A stretch of DNA of 64,000 nucleotides from Sphagnum compactum. Lineage: Eukaryota > Bryophyta > Sphagnopsida > Sphagnales. A model generated the notes under the pieces. The model was given only the letters and a program-made list of their open reading frames with translations, made no database searches and was not told the origin of the DNA. The first letter of the stretch is position 1, and every line of letters starts with the position of its first letter. The translations under genes and the position numbers were made by a program. Below, in pieces: positions 11,896 to 26,136 of the stretch. The stretch is from assembly GCA_965153455.1 (NCBI GenBank), contig OZ234494.1:682001-746000 (forward strand), in the 5' to 3' direction.

Positions 11896-14859
11896 CACTA
11901 AAAATTCACCAAAGTGGTCATGTAGTGGGAGGCAATGGCGATTTAAAAGTTTTTTGCTTAAAATGTTTTAAGGCATGGTTATAATTTTTTCATTCTTTTT
12001 TTTCAAAAAATTTGGGTGGTTTTTCCTAGTAATCATTCTAGGCATTTGTGCACAAGGTTAACCACCTTACAAGGCAGGCACGTAAGTAGGTAACCACTAT
12101 GTAAGTTAAATGTTACACGGCTTAGCTTGGGTGGCCAATGTTTAAATGCCACATGTCTATACTTAAATTTGATGTAGCCATTGGGTGACATAAAAATGAC
12201 TAATAGGTAAGTATAAATAGAAACATACTTAAGCTAAATTAAGTATTCTTAGGTCATGTTTTGTTAACCTAACACGAATATGACCTAGTTAAATTTACTT
12301 AAGTTATACCTAGGTTAAAACAATCAATTTATACATTTTTTGGTAAAATAGGACATGTATTTAAAGTATGTAAATTGCAACCTATAGCTAAATTAGGTAT
12401 ATTGTAATTTATACATAAGCTAAGTATATCATAGCCTACGTACCAAAGTTATGTACCAATATATACGATTTATTATGTACCTATTGGGTATATATAATGA
12501 ACTATAATTGTGGTAAGGTAGGTTAGCCCTACTTAATTACATGTAGTTAGGCTACGTATATCCTAACTTATATGTACATAGCCTCTACATATACTAGAAG
12601 AAAAATGGGGTTTTGTAATTAACTTTTGGAACTATTTTTGTCCATACTTAGTGCTACATAAAAGTTACATTATGTAAGTACGTTACTTTACATTGCTTAT
12701 ATATATCCTACATATACCACTATGCCATAATTTGACATTTATGACTAGGACAAATATGACTAATGACCATTTTTTAATCATACATATAATCATATATGCA
12801 ATGTTTTTGTGCCTAATTATATTTTTGTAACCATGGATATGACTACATGACTAAAAGTTTTCATGGATAAGACTATGTGATTAATAATCTTCTTCATGAA
12901 CACCATATAATTATTTAATAATATAAAATTTTAAATTATAAAAAATTGGGAGTTAAAAGGGAAAAGACCTAGAAAGTGGACATATGTATATATCTAATAA
13001 ACATATTATAAGCTTGTAGATGATCAAACACATAATTAGTGCATAAGTAAATAATTAAACCTTATAATTCTAGAACTTTTGCTTTAGAGTCACTAATTAT
13101 TTAATGTGAGTTTCGAGAAAGTGCTTTAAAAAACATTTGGGGAAAATTTTTCAATTTTTCAGATTTTCCAAAAATAACAAACAAAATGTTATGTTTTTGA
13201 AACCACAAAATTAAATAAAAAATCAATGCATAGAATATAATTGAAACATTCAAGTTGGCACTTTTGCGCAAAGGTTTATTTATTTAAATGAATAGATTCT
13301 TTGAATTTTTTGACACTTAATAATGAAATATATTTTTATTTATGATATCCAAATAATTTTGAAAGAAATTCACATGCCCCAAAATGGCATTTTTTTGATG
13401 TTTTCATATGATGGGCACCAAACAAATATAAAATTTGATATTTATTCATTTATCAAAATCTTTTGTCATATAACTTAGAATTTTTAGTAATTTCTAATAA
13501 ATCACATTTAATGAACTGAAATGAACATCAAAAATAATATTAAAATTTACTACTCTCAAAATTTTTTGATAAAAACTATAAATTAAAAGTATATGTGTAT
13601 AAATTAGTAATTATGAGATTTAGATATCAATCATTTTAATTTTTTTTAATACTACTAATAACATATTTTATTGTAAATTATTTTTATAATTCCAAAAATA
13701 AATATAACACAACATTCATACAATTCTTATGGATTCATTATATTTTAAAAGGTGGGGAATTATATATATATATACCAAAAAACCATGTCAATTTTAAATG
13801 TGTTTATTTACAAAAAAAAAATATGAAAAAAAAAATAGTACCATTGATATTGAAATGTATGAAATAGTGAAGATCCAAATGCATTTTTGATCTAATTACT
13901 TGATATTTATGTTTTAAATGTTTTAAAGATGCGTAGATCGTGAAAAATTCTTTAAAATTGAAAAATCGTTTATTTTCATTTGGACGAAGTATGAAAATAA
14001 TAATAATGGTCAAAGTTGAGTACTTTTGTATGGGACAAAGAATGATGTGAAATAATGTTGTAAATTTATCCAATATCCTTTGTAAACAAGTTGAACTTTG
14101 TAAACTATATGAGTAGATAAAAAAATATTAGTCCACACACAATACAGGCACTAAATAAAATCAAAATGCAAATATTACTTGTGATGAACCAATAAAAAAG
14201 GCTTGTCAACAAAAAATAAATTTAAAAACTACTAACCTATCTACTTAAGTGACCTATATTTAGGCCTAATTTAGTGGCCTAGTTTTAAGTGCAACCTAAG
14301 AAAGGAATAATGTAAGCTCTTAAGGTAGGCCTAGGTTGCCTAAGCCTACTTTAGGTGCCTAGACCTAAGCCTAATTACCTAGGCTTTAGATTTTAGGTTG
14401 CTAAACCTACATTTAAGTGCTTCGGTTTAAACTTAAATTCCTAGACCTAGGTATGTAGCTTGAAGCCTAGTTTAGGTTTAACCTAGGTCATTTAGGTTTT
14501 AGCCACGTGGCATAACCTAATTGGCTAATGTTTAAATGACATGTCGTTTAATCTATGTGGCCAATGTTTAAATGCCACATGACGTTTGACCAATCAATTA
14601 AAGTTTGACCAATCACTTTAGTGATCAATACACAAAACCACCCATAAAACCATTAATTATACACATGCTGCCCAAACACCCTAAAAACCCACCAAATTGT
14701 TTTTGAACCAAACCACCCAATAGCCTATTTAATGGTTTTTTTTATCCCATTGAAAATTAATCACTACCCTAAACCATGTAGCCTATAGGAAATCCACTAT
14801 AGTGGTACAACAAAATGAGTGGTTTGCTTAGTGGTTTAACCACATGCATTTTAATAGTG
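11896..14859. mobile_element. Possible CACTA-type element, ends uncertain
   Basis: The left end reads CACTAAAAATTCACCAAAGT. The right end reads ...GCATTTTAATAGTG, whose reverse complement starts CACTATTAAAATGC. Near the left end is GGGTGGTTTT and near the right end are several AAAACCACCC, an inverted subterminal pattern. A 25-bp word around GCCAATGTTTAAATGCC is repeated at 12131-12155 and 14557-14581. Against this, the flanking triplets differ (TCC and GAA), so no target duplication is seen, and one AACCACCC copy lies outside the left end. No transposase frame is present. Confidence 0.35.
14235..14500. repeat. Degenerate CCTAGGCCTA-type repeat tract
   Basis: Many imperfect copies of short words such as CCTAAGCCTA, GGTTGCCTA and ACCTAGGC follow one another with no fixed period. 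Similar tracts lie beside tRNA-like modules at 39890-39960 and around 43620-44260, so this composition recurs in the local DNA transposon family. Confidence 0.5.
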
Positions 14860-17800
14860 GAAGTTCTTGAAAGATAGAAGGAAATGCAAAATTTAATAAA
14901 CATATAAAAAGATGAACAAACTAAAAAAACAAATGCATAACAAACTCAAAAAACTTAAAAGTGCATAATTAACCAAAATGCACACAAGAGGTGATAATGG
15001 GATTGTTGGTTAAAGAAACATCAGGAATGAAAAACTTGCTCATTTTAAAATTGGAAGTGTAGGAGCTCCAAACCCTAAATTAACTTTCCAAGATCATGAC
15101 ACATGCCCTTGGCATGATGTCATATAATGGAGTACTAGGGGAACCTGAAATTTATTTTTTTCAAAAGTTGATAGGTGGCAAATGATTAATGTATTTTAGT
15201 CCTTTTCAACAAAACATAATTTCCCAAATCTTTGATTTCAATAAATGATGGACTTTGTAAACTATGTTGGTAATCTTGTTTAAAATGAAGGCGAAATTTT
15301 CCATGAAGACATTCATTTTAAAACAATAAAAAAACATCCTAACTATATTATAATTATTGTTTTACACATCCCACATGTAGATTTTGTAAAAGAAGTCCAT
15401 AACACTCCTCATGGATAATTATTGGGTCTTTTGCATAATATCAATAGTCCACCATGTACAATGAAATGATGGCATTGTCTCTCAAACTTTTGCATTTGAT
15501 TCTAAAAGTAAATCTAGACTACTTAGATGAGTCACTTCAAAAAAATTCATTAATTTCCCAATTAGCATAACAACAAACCCACACTTACCCCCATAAAAAT
15601 TGCTCCCATGACCAAAAAATGGACTATTTAGTGTGCAATCACCCATAAGAAACAAACAACCTTCCCTCATACATGTGCTTTTGGCCTAAGTGCAAATTCA
15701 TTACCAAAGTAATTTCCCATTCTAATTCCCATTTTCAAAACTTGATTGACTTATTTTGGCAACAAAACTAACTAAAAAACTCAAACGAATCAACTCCATT
15801 AAGTTATCCTTTTTGGAGAGTTTCTCACAAAGCCTTGATTTTCAATTTTAATTTATGGAATTCTTAATGAAAAAATTGTTCATTGTCCAAATATTAATAT
15901 AAAATTGCTAGAATTTGAAAATATATCTCCACAACTTAGCACATCTTAAGTTAAAAAATTACAAAACATCCAAATGCCCTTCACCATCAAATTTATCCAA
16001 AAATTATGATTAGTTAAGTGAAATATAGGGTTCATGTAATGTAATTTTTTATTCAATAAATAAATATTCACAATATCATATTTCCCGGATCTTAGATATT
16101 CAACTCACAAAACTAATTCATTATACCCATGTTCATTGACAATTTCTAAGAAAATTGAAATTTTGATACAAATATGTTTTTGAAAGATCCATTCAAAAAA
16201 TTATTTTGGAGTGCAAACAAGATAACATGAATCACACTTGCTTGCTTTTTTATTGCTTTTGTGGTTGCTTATTGGGCAATATTCTTACAATATTTTAGAA
16301 AAATTCTCTGAAAACTCTTTAATGTTTTTTAAAAAAATCTTTGCACTATTTGATAAAGGTTCATGTTGAAAATTTGGCAAAAAATGTCATTTTCAAAAAA
16401 ATTGAAAACCATTTACAAGTCCTTTTACTACTGAAAAACAAAATTTACAGTGTTTAATGAGTGATTTTGTTGATTTGTTATTCATTGGATTAATTTTAGA
16501 TTAATTCACATGTTCCCATGATATATTTAAAATACAAATATATATAAAAAATTAAAAATTTCAACATCAATTTAAATTACCACTTTGAGACATGAAAAAA
16601 CATGTTATTGTAATTGCACCATTTGTGTCTTTTTATTGATGTTAACAAACTTGATTTCTCATACTTTTTTTTTGAGTCTCCTGTTAAAATCTTCATTTTT
16701 TTTTATTATAAATTTCTTTTTAATGGAGGGATGTATAATAATTGGTTTTTAGAAAACCTATAATCTCATACTTCATTTCCCATATGGGATCATCTATTGT
16801 AGCATAAAGGATATCCTTTAAAACTCGAAGATCTCCAAGACTCAAAGACCATGTTTGGGATTGTTAAAATGTTTAAACACACAAATGTGTATCTTATTCA
16901 ACTATAAAATAAAACTATGTTTTGACCATACCGCCATAACAGGAACTCTTCATTTGATGAAACATTAACATCAAAATTCTTCACTGTAAATTTGTGCAAT
17001 GCAAGGCTCTAGGCATTTTATTGTGCAAACTCATCAATAATCTTCTTCCACTTCAAGTTGGTTTGTCAAAGTGAGGAGATTTGCGTAATCATTTACTTTT
17101 TGTCCATCACATCATTCTCCTTTAAATGAACTTGCAATAATTTAGGCAAAACAAATTCTTTCACAATGACATTTAAAACACTTGGAACAAACTTTCACTT
17201 CATTGTTATTTCAACTACAATTAGAGGGGATGCTAAAAGAAAACTAGAAAATTTGTGAAAGAAAGGAATAAAAGAGAAAAAAAAAGGAGGAATAGCAATG
17301 AGAGGGTGTGAGTAAGTGAATGTGAAAGGAGAAAAAAGAGAATGAAAAAATGAAAAGTTTCGATTTCAATTTATAGGTCAATTGTAACACTTAATCTTTG
17401 AATGGCTACAAGCAACATTTGGCCTCCCATTGTTGCATCAAACAACTTTACTCATGGAAATTGCTTTGAGGATGCATGGAATGGTTATGAGACAATATTA
17501 AAAATGATGACCAAAATGGCATCATTTGATAGCTTTGATAATTGGATGCCTTATACGACTCTAATCATGGAAAATGTTCCAAGTGAAAGTTATAATTAAT
17601 GGATTGGATAAGATGGATTGTTGGACCACTTGGAAGCAGTGGATGGATGTGATGTCATTGTTTTCCCTTTATTTGTCTTTCGTGCTTGAATATTATCACC
17701 CTTTATTATTTTAAACAACACTTTAGACCCCATAGCAAATCCAAATTTTAAAAACAACATATAATATTTTGACAAGAGTGAACATATTTTTTGTTCTTCA

Positions 17801-19740
17801 CAAACTTTTTTACACTTTGGGGACCCAAAAAAAATGGACATTTCTGATTTTTGTAGAAAATCTAAATTTAGAAATAAATTTTCGAAAAGCAAAAACATCT
17901 TCAATATATAAATACCATTGATTTGAAAACAATCTAGTGTATCTAACAAGTTGATACTTTTTTAGGTAAACCCAAAACAATAGAAAACAAGAAGAGAAAG
18001 GAAATCAATTGAAAGCAAGGAAGAAAAAAAGTTTATCAACGTCAAGCATTAATTAGGGACCCATATCTTCCTTAAATTTGCTTATAAGAACAACCAACAT
18101 ATATACATACCTTAAAACCTTTAATTAAAGGCGACAAATTTTTGGTTTATGATATTTCAATCTAGCTTTGGCCCTAGAAGATATAGCTGCCCAAAGTTGA
18201 ACAATCCAAAATTTGGATAGTTTGGTTTACAACATAGAGGAAAATGTAAGAAGCCACCAAGCTACCCTAGCCAATAGCCCATGCAGATTTTATGTCTTGT
18301 CCGTACAATGTAACCCAACACATGGGAAACACAAGCCATCATGTTTATTCTATGATAAGCATTGTAATAAGAAGGAAAACTTGAAGACACAATGCCATTA
18401 TGAATTTAACAAAACACAAGAGATAAATGTTTTATGAAAAATTTGTAATATTTTTTTAATGTAATGAATCGATAGATTTCAAAATTATTAGAAAAGGCAT
18501 GGCGTCTAAGAAAGTACATATGAAAAAATCTTTGAAGAAATATATTAAATCAACATCATTAAGTGAAAATTATTTTTAATAACTGCTATCAACAATTCAT
18601 TTGAAATTTTTTTAATACATGAAAATTTAAAAGTTAAAACATATGAAATGTGATGAACAAACTCTTTGATTTAAGTGCAATTTTTTTAAAAACTAATCAT
18701 TATATATGTATTTATGAGTGGTGTTATTGTGGTGCTTACTTTATCAAAACTAACGGTATGTTGTTGCATATTAAACCATTGGTTTTGAATATGGACGTAC
18801 GATGATAATTTAAAAGAAATCAAACTTGTGTAATATGTGAAAACAATATCAATCCATGACCATGTGATGAAAATCAATTTAATTTTATATGATGTGATTT
18901 AACCAAAAAAAAAAGTATCATGGTTTTTAAATTATGAATCATGACATATTTTGACAGTTATTGTTGGCCGCATTTTATTGATTTTGTTGTATAGGAAAAA
19001 AATGTAGGTACCATAGTTCATGAATCATTGACATTTGAAAGGTGAACAGATGACACTCATTGCCAAACATGCAACAATTAACATATTAAATTTATTGTTA
19101 TAAAAATAAATAAGAATTTCAATACGCATATATTCAAATTTGCTAATTTAACATCAATCATATAATGATAATAAATATATATAAATAACATCTAAGATAC
19201 AATATCATGACTGGCCATCCTACATTAAATCATAAATATAAATTCTTTAAAACTAAACAAATAATATGAAACATTACATGTTAGGTATTGAAGAAGAAAA
19301 AATTGAAAAGTAATATCATATGAACATTCATTAATTATGTGTTTTTATTAATTTTTGAAAATTTTCATCATAATAAAATACTTTTATTTATTTTTTTGTA
19401 TATTTTAAACTTTTATAATTATACTTTTTTTGAGAAAAACTCGTGAATGCAATCGTGAAATCAAAGAAAAATCATTAAATTTGCAAATGTAAAATATAAC
19501 AAATTTATCATGTGTACAAAAAATGATTTCATTTTATTTTAAATGTTATGTAATGAATGGTAGATATGCGTACTCAATTTAGAATATCCATTATAATCAT
19601 ATACCTATTATGAATGTTGAATATCAAATATTGTGTTAAATTTTATAATCTCAATGTTTTTTAATTAAAAAAATTAGTTTGCAATTTAAGTTAATGAAGT
19701 TGTACTTATCATATTTCATATACATTGTAAACATTGTAAA
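14860..19740. other. Intergenic, AT-rich; no recognisable gene
   Basis: Open frames at 17402-17599 (65 codons), 17596-17949 (117 codons, minus) and 18213-18437 (74 codons) show no recognisable domain, splice context or start context. The last is somewhat Cys-rich (CLFYDKHC) but I cannot assign it. They may be worn transposon fragments. Confidence 0.4.
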
Positions 19741-20700
19741 TGGCACCATGCCCAACTTTATGATATGAGGGCAATGGTGGATAAATATGTTCTTCCTCAT
19801 TTATTTCTCACACTTTCTATAGATGAACCATCATAGCTCAAATGTAGTGACATCTCTAACATGGAGACATTTTGGAAAAATCTCAGTGAAAAATTTACTT
19901 GGAAAAATTGTCCGGTTAAATGTGCACACTTATTTCACACAAGGGTATGTACATTCATGACCAAGTACATAAATTGTGAGAACGAAATCTTAGAATGTGA
20001 TGAGCATCACTTGTGTCAGTATGGAGTTCAACATATCTATTGCATGCCCATATTATATTGTGGTTACACAAAGATGATGTGGATCGTGTCACAAATGAAA
20101 TTTTAGCCTTTGTTCGTGCTATTTATGATGAGACCCTAAAATCATTTAGAGAGCCTATAAATTTGATTGAAAACAAAATTTTCAAACTAATGCACATGAA
20201 ACAACTTCATAGTTGTTAGAAAAAGTGTTATACAAAACCAAACATGGTTGCAAATGTGGTTTCCCATATGATATAAACAAAGAAATAATGGCTAAATTGA
20301 ATTATTATAGTAACATATGGGAGTATTTTCGATGTAGATACTGTGATAGAAGTGTGGTACCATACCATAAATATTATTGGTATGGGGTGCACATTAATCT
20401 ACAATGGATCACCTCCTCATACTGGTCATACTGCCTACTAAAATATGCAATGAAATTGGAACCCAATGGCCCTCTAAAAATTTAAACATTAAAAATGCAA
20501 AGAGGCTTGGGTTTGACAAATTGAATGTTATACAATTGTGATTACTCTCAGCAATAGTATTTGCAAAACTTGTAACTTCAACAAAAGCAACAACCACATG
20601 CCTAGGAATTCAAGTTATTCAAAAAAATGGAGTCGTGGTATATATTGATTCAAAACCATTTGAATTTCAACGACAATTTTTTTTCAATAATACACCCAAT
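19741..20700 (+). pseudogene. Helitron Rep (HUH endonuclease) remnant, copy A
   Basis: A conserved Helitron N-terminal block reads MRAMVDKYVLPHLFLTLS (from about 19765). A frame change follows. HAHIILWLHKDDVDR then begins at 20043, where HAH is the metal-binding HUH motif of the nicking endonuclease. Further blocks are KTKHGCKCGFPYDINKE (20233) and a WEYFRCRYCDR segment (20311). The Rep domain would nick the element's end to start rolling-circle transposition. At least two frameshifts and several stops make it non-functional. Confidence 0.85.
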
Positions 20701-21179
20701 TGATGTGTATAAACATTGATCAACATTGCATGAATCCATGACATTCAAAGATTATTATAAGCAATTTGAGATTTTGAAGAGAAGGCGTGCTAGTTCCCAA
20801 TACTACATTTGTAATGATGATATTGACAACTTTGTACATCATAATAAAAAAGTTGTGCATTTTACATATTACAATCCCATTGTTGATACATAATATTTTT
20901 TTCGTAATATTTTCCTTCAACATGTTTCTTTTAGGAACAAAGAAGATCTTTGGACACCAAGTAATAAACATCAATCATACATATTTGAATGTAAATTTCA
21001 AGGATATCTTGGCAATATTGATTCATTACAAAGGTACATTATAGAATACTATAAGCAAAATCTATTAAATGAACCAAAACAACATTTCATAGACAAAATT
21101 ATTGAAAAACATCCATACCTAGCTATAGATTACATTGGAGATACAATGAGCCATGAAATAACTCATTTTCAAAGATGTA

Positions 21180-22431
21180 GAAAACTTGTTCGATGTTGAT
21201 TTTTTTGCACATGATTTTCCTGATTCCATACAAGATGCAAATGTTACATATGACCAACAACAAATATTCCAGCATTTAACATATTCAATGTCAAGTATTT
21301 ATTTTTTGGAAGGAACGTTTTGAAGTGGAAAAACATTTTTTATAAAATATTTAACCAACCACCTCCAAACGTTGGGGGAAGAAGTTCTTCTAGTAGCAAC
21401 AACTAGTGTTGTAGCTTCTAGATTATCTTGTAAAACATGCACTATTCAAAAATATTTTAGAATTCCCATATGGGGGTATTTGTATGATTTATAACAACCC
21501 AATGCAACATTGCAAATAATTCAAAATTCCAACATCATTATCATTGATGTTCGATGTCTTTACTCATAAACACATTGTTGAATTCGATATACATGCACAT
21601 CAAATAAACATCATCTGAAATTGGTGATCAATTTGTTTCAAAAGTTTTGTTGGTTGTTGGAGATATGGCATAATTGCCACCAATATGAAATCGTTTTGTT
21701 GAAATTAAGTTCAATGTTTGTGATCTATGTCATATTCAAAATTCTCCATTTTTGAGATCTAGCACTCATTTGACATTAACAACATCAATTTGACTACTAA
21801 ATATTTGGAATTCTTAAATATAATCCAGACTATAAAACTATTAGAAACTGAAATTGAGCACTATTTAACACCATGCATAATTCCAAACGATCAAATTTTA
21901 TTGACTTTGGATGAACAAACCATGGTTTTATGTTCACACAAAATTGATGTGGATAACTATAATGACATAATGATCACAAAGTTCTTTTATAATTCAATCA
22001 TATATTCAATAGATATTCATTTCAACACATTTGGAGTTGAAGAACTTGATACATGGGTCAACAATCCACATTTTAATCCTTTGAAAAAAATTGCCATCAA
22101 TCCTAAGCTTATGTTAACATAAAACATAAATATTAATAAAGGTATGGTTAATGGTGCTTTAGATATTGTGGTAAACATTGGATTTGATATTCATCACAAA
22201 GTGGATGTTATTACAATTATTTTAGACCATTCCGGACAACAATTAAAAGTGAAGAGATGCACTTATAAATTCAACTACACTTCAAGAGGTAGATTTTATA
22301 AATCGACTTTTCCACTTGCATTGACATATGCCATGACAGGCCATAAATCCCAAAGAGCCACTATTTCATCCGAAGTACTAGTTGATATACAAAATGCATT
22401 TACACCTAAATTGACATGTCATGTTATCTAA
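21180..22431 (+). pseudogene. Helitron Pif1-like helicase remnant, copy A
   Basis: The P-loop region reads FLEGTF, then a TGA stop at 21321-21323, then SGKTFFIKYLTN, so the Walker A motif is cut by a stop codon. The following blocks are LLVATTSVVASRL and a degraded Walker B (IIIIDV where a D-E pair is expected). The C-terminal segment 22144-22431 has FPLALTYAMTGHKSQRATIS, the conserved helicase motif near the end of Pif1/Helitron proteins. The open stretch 21790-22122 joins them (KIDVDNYND). It would have unwound DNA during transposition and is now dead. Confidence 0.85.
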
Positions 22432-25400
22432 AGTGACAGAATCAAAATATTTAACAATAGTTCCACAATTGCATATTGATGATTTATTGCTGGTTAAATA
22501 GACATCCAAATAAAACATGAACAAGGTAAATTTCTTTTTAATCCATCCATAATTCATTTTTTACAATTGAATGCATGTAAGAGAATGTATGAAGCTCATT
22601 AGGTAAATAGGTAAACCTATAAACAATATTTAGTTTTGTTAAAATTAACACAAAATGAACCTATCTCATTTTTTAATTTGATGTTTTGCCCCCATTGATT
22701 GGAATAAAATATTTCTTTTACCCCCAACACAGTCCAAGGATTTATGTATCATGTGTAGCCAACATAGCAATGTGACAAAAAATTGGAAGTAATTAGACAT
22801 GTATCAACTTTACATAGTACTAAACTTAGGTTAAAGCTTAATCGTGGAGATATTACATGTATTTGGCATGCATCAGAACATATAAGTTCAACCATGTATG
22901 AGGGTTTTTATGTCAGCTCCATCTCCAAACCATGATGATATTATGGTCAATTGTAGCTTCGAATATTTGACATGGGTTGTATAGAATATTCATCGTGTTC
23001 ACATTGTAAGTACCCATAGAACTTTATGCCAAAAAAATCAACTAAATTAATAAAGAATTTGTAGATTGTTCAACACTCAAGAGTCATGATAATCATGTCA
23101 ATCTTACTATTGGGAATCCAGTCTTCATTTCAACTTTTGATGTAAGAATTAAATTTGAATATCATTGCATTAATTGATTTTCTTTAAATCATAATTGGTT
23201 CTACAACTATAGCTACGGTTAGTTTTGATTAATTCCTCCATGGTTTTAACATCATAATGGAAATGTAACCAATTTGCTTAACTTTTTAACTACAAACACT
23301 TTAATGAACTAGTAGGCTACTATTTGTAAGTTGATTATTAAAGTTTCAATCATGGGTTTAACATTATTTTCTTCTACATGTGTGATCCAGTAGTCGAAAC
23401 AATGTTGAGAACGTGTGTAGACAAGTTCGTTGGAAGGATCTAGAACAACCTCTCAACATGAATCATCACATAGTGCACCCATGACCCGAATCGTGGCAGG
23501 TTGATATTAAAGGACTCCTCAAACTTTGCATTTGACATGCCATAGAAACAAGACAAAGAAATAAAACAAACATTGGGTCAATAGTGTGAGTGGATATTCA
23601 TAGAACATGAAAGGAATGTAGAAGACTCACTATGCACACACCCAAGTTTCTAACACAGGAATACATCATCAATCTGATAATAGGAACATGTTTTTCTTGC
23701 ACACCAATGGTCACCAAGATATACATTTGTTAGCTTTTGATTATGTCACTATGCTATTATTTGGTCTACCATTGAAAAGTCCACCACCACTAGTTCATCA
23801 TGCACCCATATTCCATACACATAGAAACTTTAGGGTAAAAACAATGACAAATTTCTCAAGTGCAAAAAAAATACTTATGTCTTTTCCTTCTTTCGATTAA
23901 TCAATTGTAAAACCAATGTGTAGGCCCTAAAACTTTCTCAAACTTTATGTTCAACTTACTATAAACTCAATGGAGTGCCTTATGGTCTCAAAATGACAAT
24001 ATGGTGTAAAAAAATGTAAGATAAAGCATCCATGCTAGGACTCCACATTAGGACCATGCCTCTATGGAACAATTATCCCCTGACAAGGTTGTAACAAACA
24101 TAGGTGATCCATTTTTTGAAATGCCTTAAGTCTTTTTTTAAAAAAATTCCACTTAATTCTACAACTCCCCACTCTTTGGGCATTACCCTAGACTAGAACG
24201 CAACACAATTCGTCTAAAAAAAAAAACTTTTCAGAACATGTCATCACTCATGAAAGGTGTGTGAAAAGATTTTGATAATCATGCCATGTACCTTGCTAAT
24301 TATTTTGGTAGGTAGGTAAGAATCATAAATGAGTAGTTGGTAAATATAACATATTAAATGTGATAAATTGGTAGAAACCCAAATAAAGGTCATTGTTGAA
24401 TATAGTCACACACCTTATTTGGGCCTCTACAAGTATTTTATAATTTTCAATGGAGTACATATTCTTTTCTCAGCTACACCCACAAACATGCATGAAAATG
24501 TTACATATTTTAAACTGCAAATGCAATTCATCATGTCAAAAAGAAGCCTTGGCCTAATAATTACATAACATTAACTTTGCATGTCCCACACATGAACAAT
24601 ACATCCAATGAACATAATCAACTACACAGTAATGTTATTGTTACCTATCTAACCTAGGGGTTAACATGAGATAGGCACTCATCCTAAAACATTCATTATA
24701 CAACGTGTTGCAAGCTCCCAATAAACATGTGAAATCCCAAAATCCTGAAATCCTCTATATAGAACTCTAATGATGTTGGAAACATAACTAGATGGCACCA
24801 AAAATGAGAACAAAATCTAACATAACCCCTTGACCATCCAATTCCAACCTTGAAGATTATCCCAATCATTTACATAATCTTTTTTATTGTCATGTCATGT
24901 TACTTGTCTAAATATAATAGACTGGTAATATGTTCATTTAGAGTGTGAGTAATGGTTTCCCAAACTAACCTTCAAATGTTGCCACATCACTCATAGCATA
25001 TACTCTTGGAAAGTTTTTTTGAAACTAGCCATCAACCTTTCACATAGATACTTTGTGTTAATTAACTTGGAACATTAACATAACATAGAGAGCAAATCCA
25101 AAATTGGCTTAACTGACTTAAATCAATCCTCTTAGTTCAAGATTGATGGTTTTTTGAGTTTCAACCCCCTGCTAAATGCTATTTTTTTTTGGGCAAAAAT
25201 TAAAAAAATTTCACTCCCCTGTATGACCAAACTGAAGGTTCCCCCTATAGATGGAGAGCCTCCCCTTTTAGCACACCTATATAGATGAAAAGGGGAGGAC
25301 TTTGGCCAAAACACATGGGTTTGAAGTCAAGTGTTATTAGGGACACCCTTTGGCAACACATTGGGAACTTGGGGAACAACATGGGAACACATCAAAACCT

Positions 25401-25777
25401 TTTCGAGAACATGATGGGAACACCCCCAACCCCCCCACCCCCCCAAGTTGGGGGCCTTTAATGCTTGTTGCACCTTCCCATTCGTTGCATGCAACATAAA
25501 TTTCAAAATTGTTAGTCACATCCTTGATACATCCTATTTGCCCAAGCTTGGAATAGTGACATGAGGGGGAGAGAGGGGGATTTACAACTTTGTACAAAGG
25601 TTTTTTACCATAAAAGATGTGATTATCAATAAAAGAAACCCTTCTACCATTAACATGCATACTTTCAAAGACCTTAGGAACATCTCGAATTGGGAATGGA
25701 AATTGATTAGTTTTTTAATAACAAATTTTGAAAAAAAAAGTGCCACCACAATTGAATGTTTGTTAGAAACTTGCATA
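22432..25777. other. Intergenic between Helitron A and copia relic; no gene seen
   Basis: AT-rich DNA with only short, motif-free open frames (for example 23688-23900). It may contain the 3' end of Helitron A and an eroded 5' LTR of the copia element, but I could define neither. Confidence 0.4.
25423..25444 (-). other. C-rich run (G-quadruplex-capable on minus strand)
   Basis: Runs of 5, 7 and 7 C are separated by AA and A, followed by AAGTTGGGGG, so the right part can also fold back. It is a local composition oddity in AT-rich DNA, and I attach no function to it. Confidence 0.5.
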
Positions 25778-26136
25778 TAATATCAAAGTGTCTCAAGATG
25801 AATTCTCCAAGTATTGGTCCAAAGTGACTCAAGTTAATCAATTGGCAATCCATTTTATTTTATTTTTAGGCTCAAATGAAAGAATCCCATATTTCCTGGA
25901 AATGACTTGTGGTCAATGGGGTGACGAATCTAGTTTTTTTCTTTATTGGTTCTTATCTTGTGGGGTATTGTAGTTGGTCATTTTACAATGTAGATGAATA
26001 TCAAGATTTTTCAAGGAAGTGAGGTTGATCTTGATCAAAGTCTCCTACATGGAGATAGTGAAAGTGATACAAAATTTGAAAAGTATATCCTAGAAGGAAG
26101 ACTGTTAGAGTCAGTGCATGTTCAGTACATTAGAAT

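Larger units (their letters stand above)
19741..22431 (+). mobile_element. Degenerate Helitron, copy A (Rep plus helicase)
   Basis: Helitrons are rolling-circle DNA transposons coding for one Rep/helicase protein. Rep-derived blocks (19741 to about 20700) are followed by Pif1-like helicase blocks (about 21180-22431) on the same strand in the family's order. Every block is interrupted by stops or frame changes. I could not identify the TC start or the CTRR hairpin end, so only the coding core is bounded. Copy B (37365-42060, minus) carries the same blocks. Confidence 0.85.

Noticed and set aside
17402-18437. Frames of 65, 117 and 74 codons
   Set aside because: No motif, no splice context and surrounding DNA is non-coding in character; kept only as a note.
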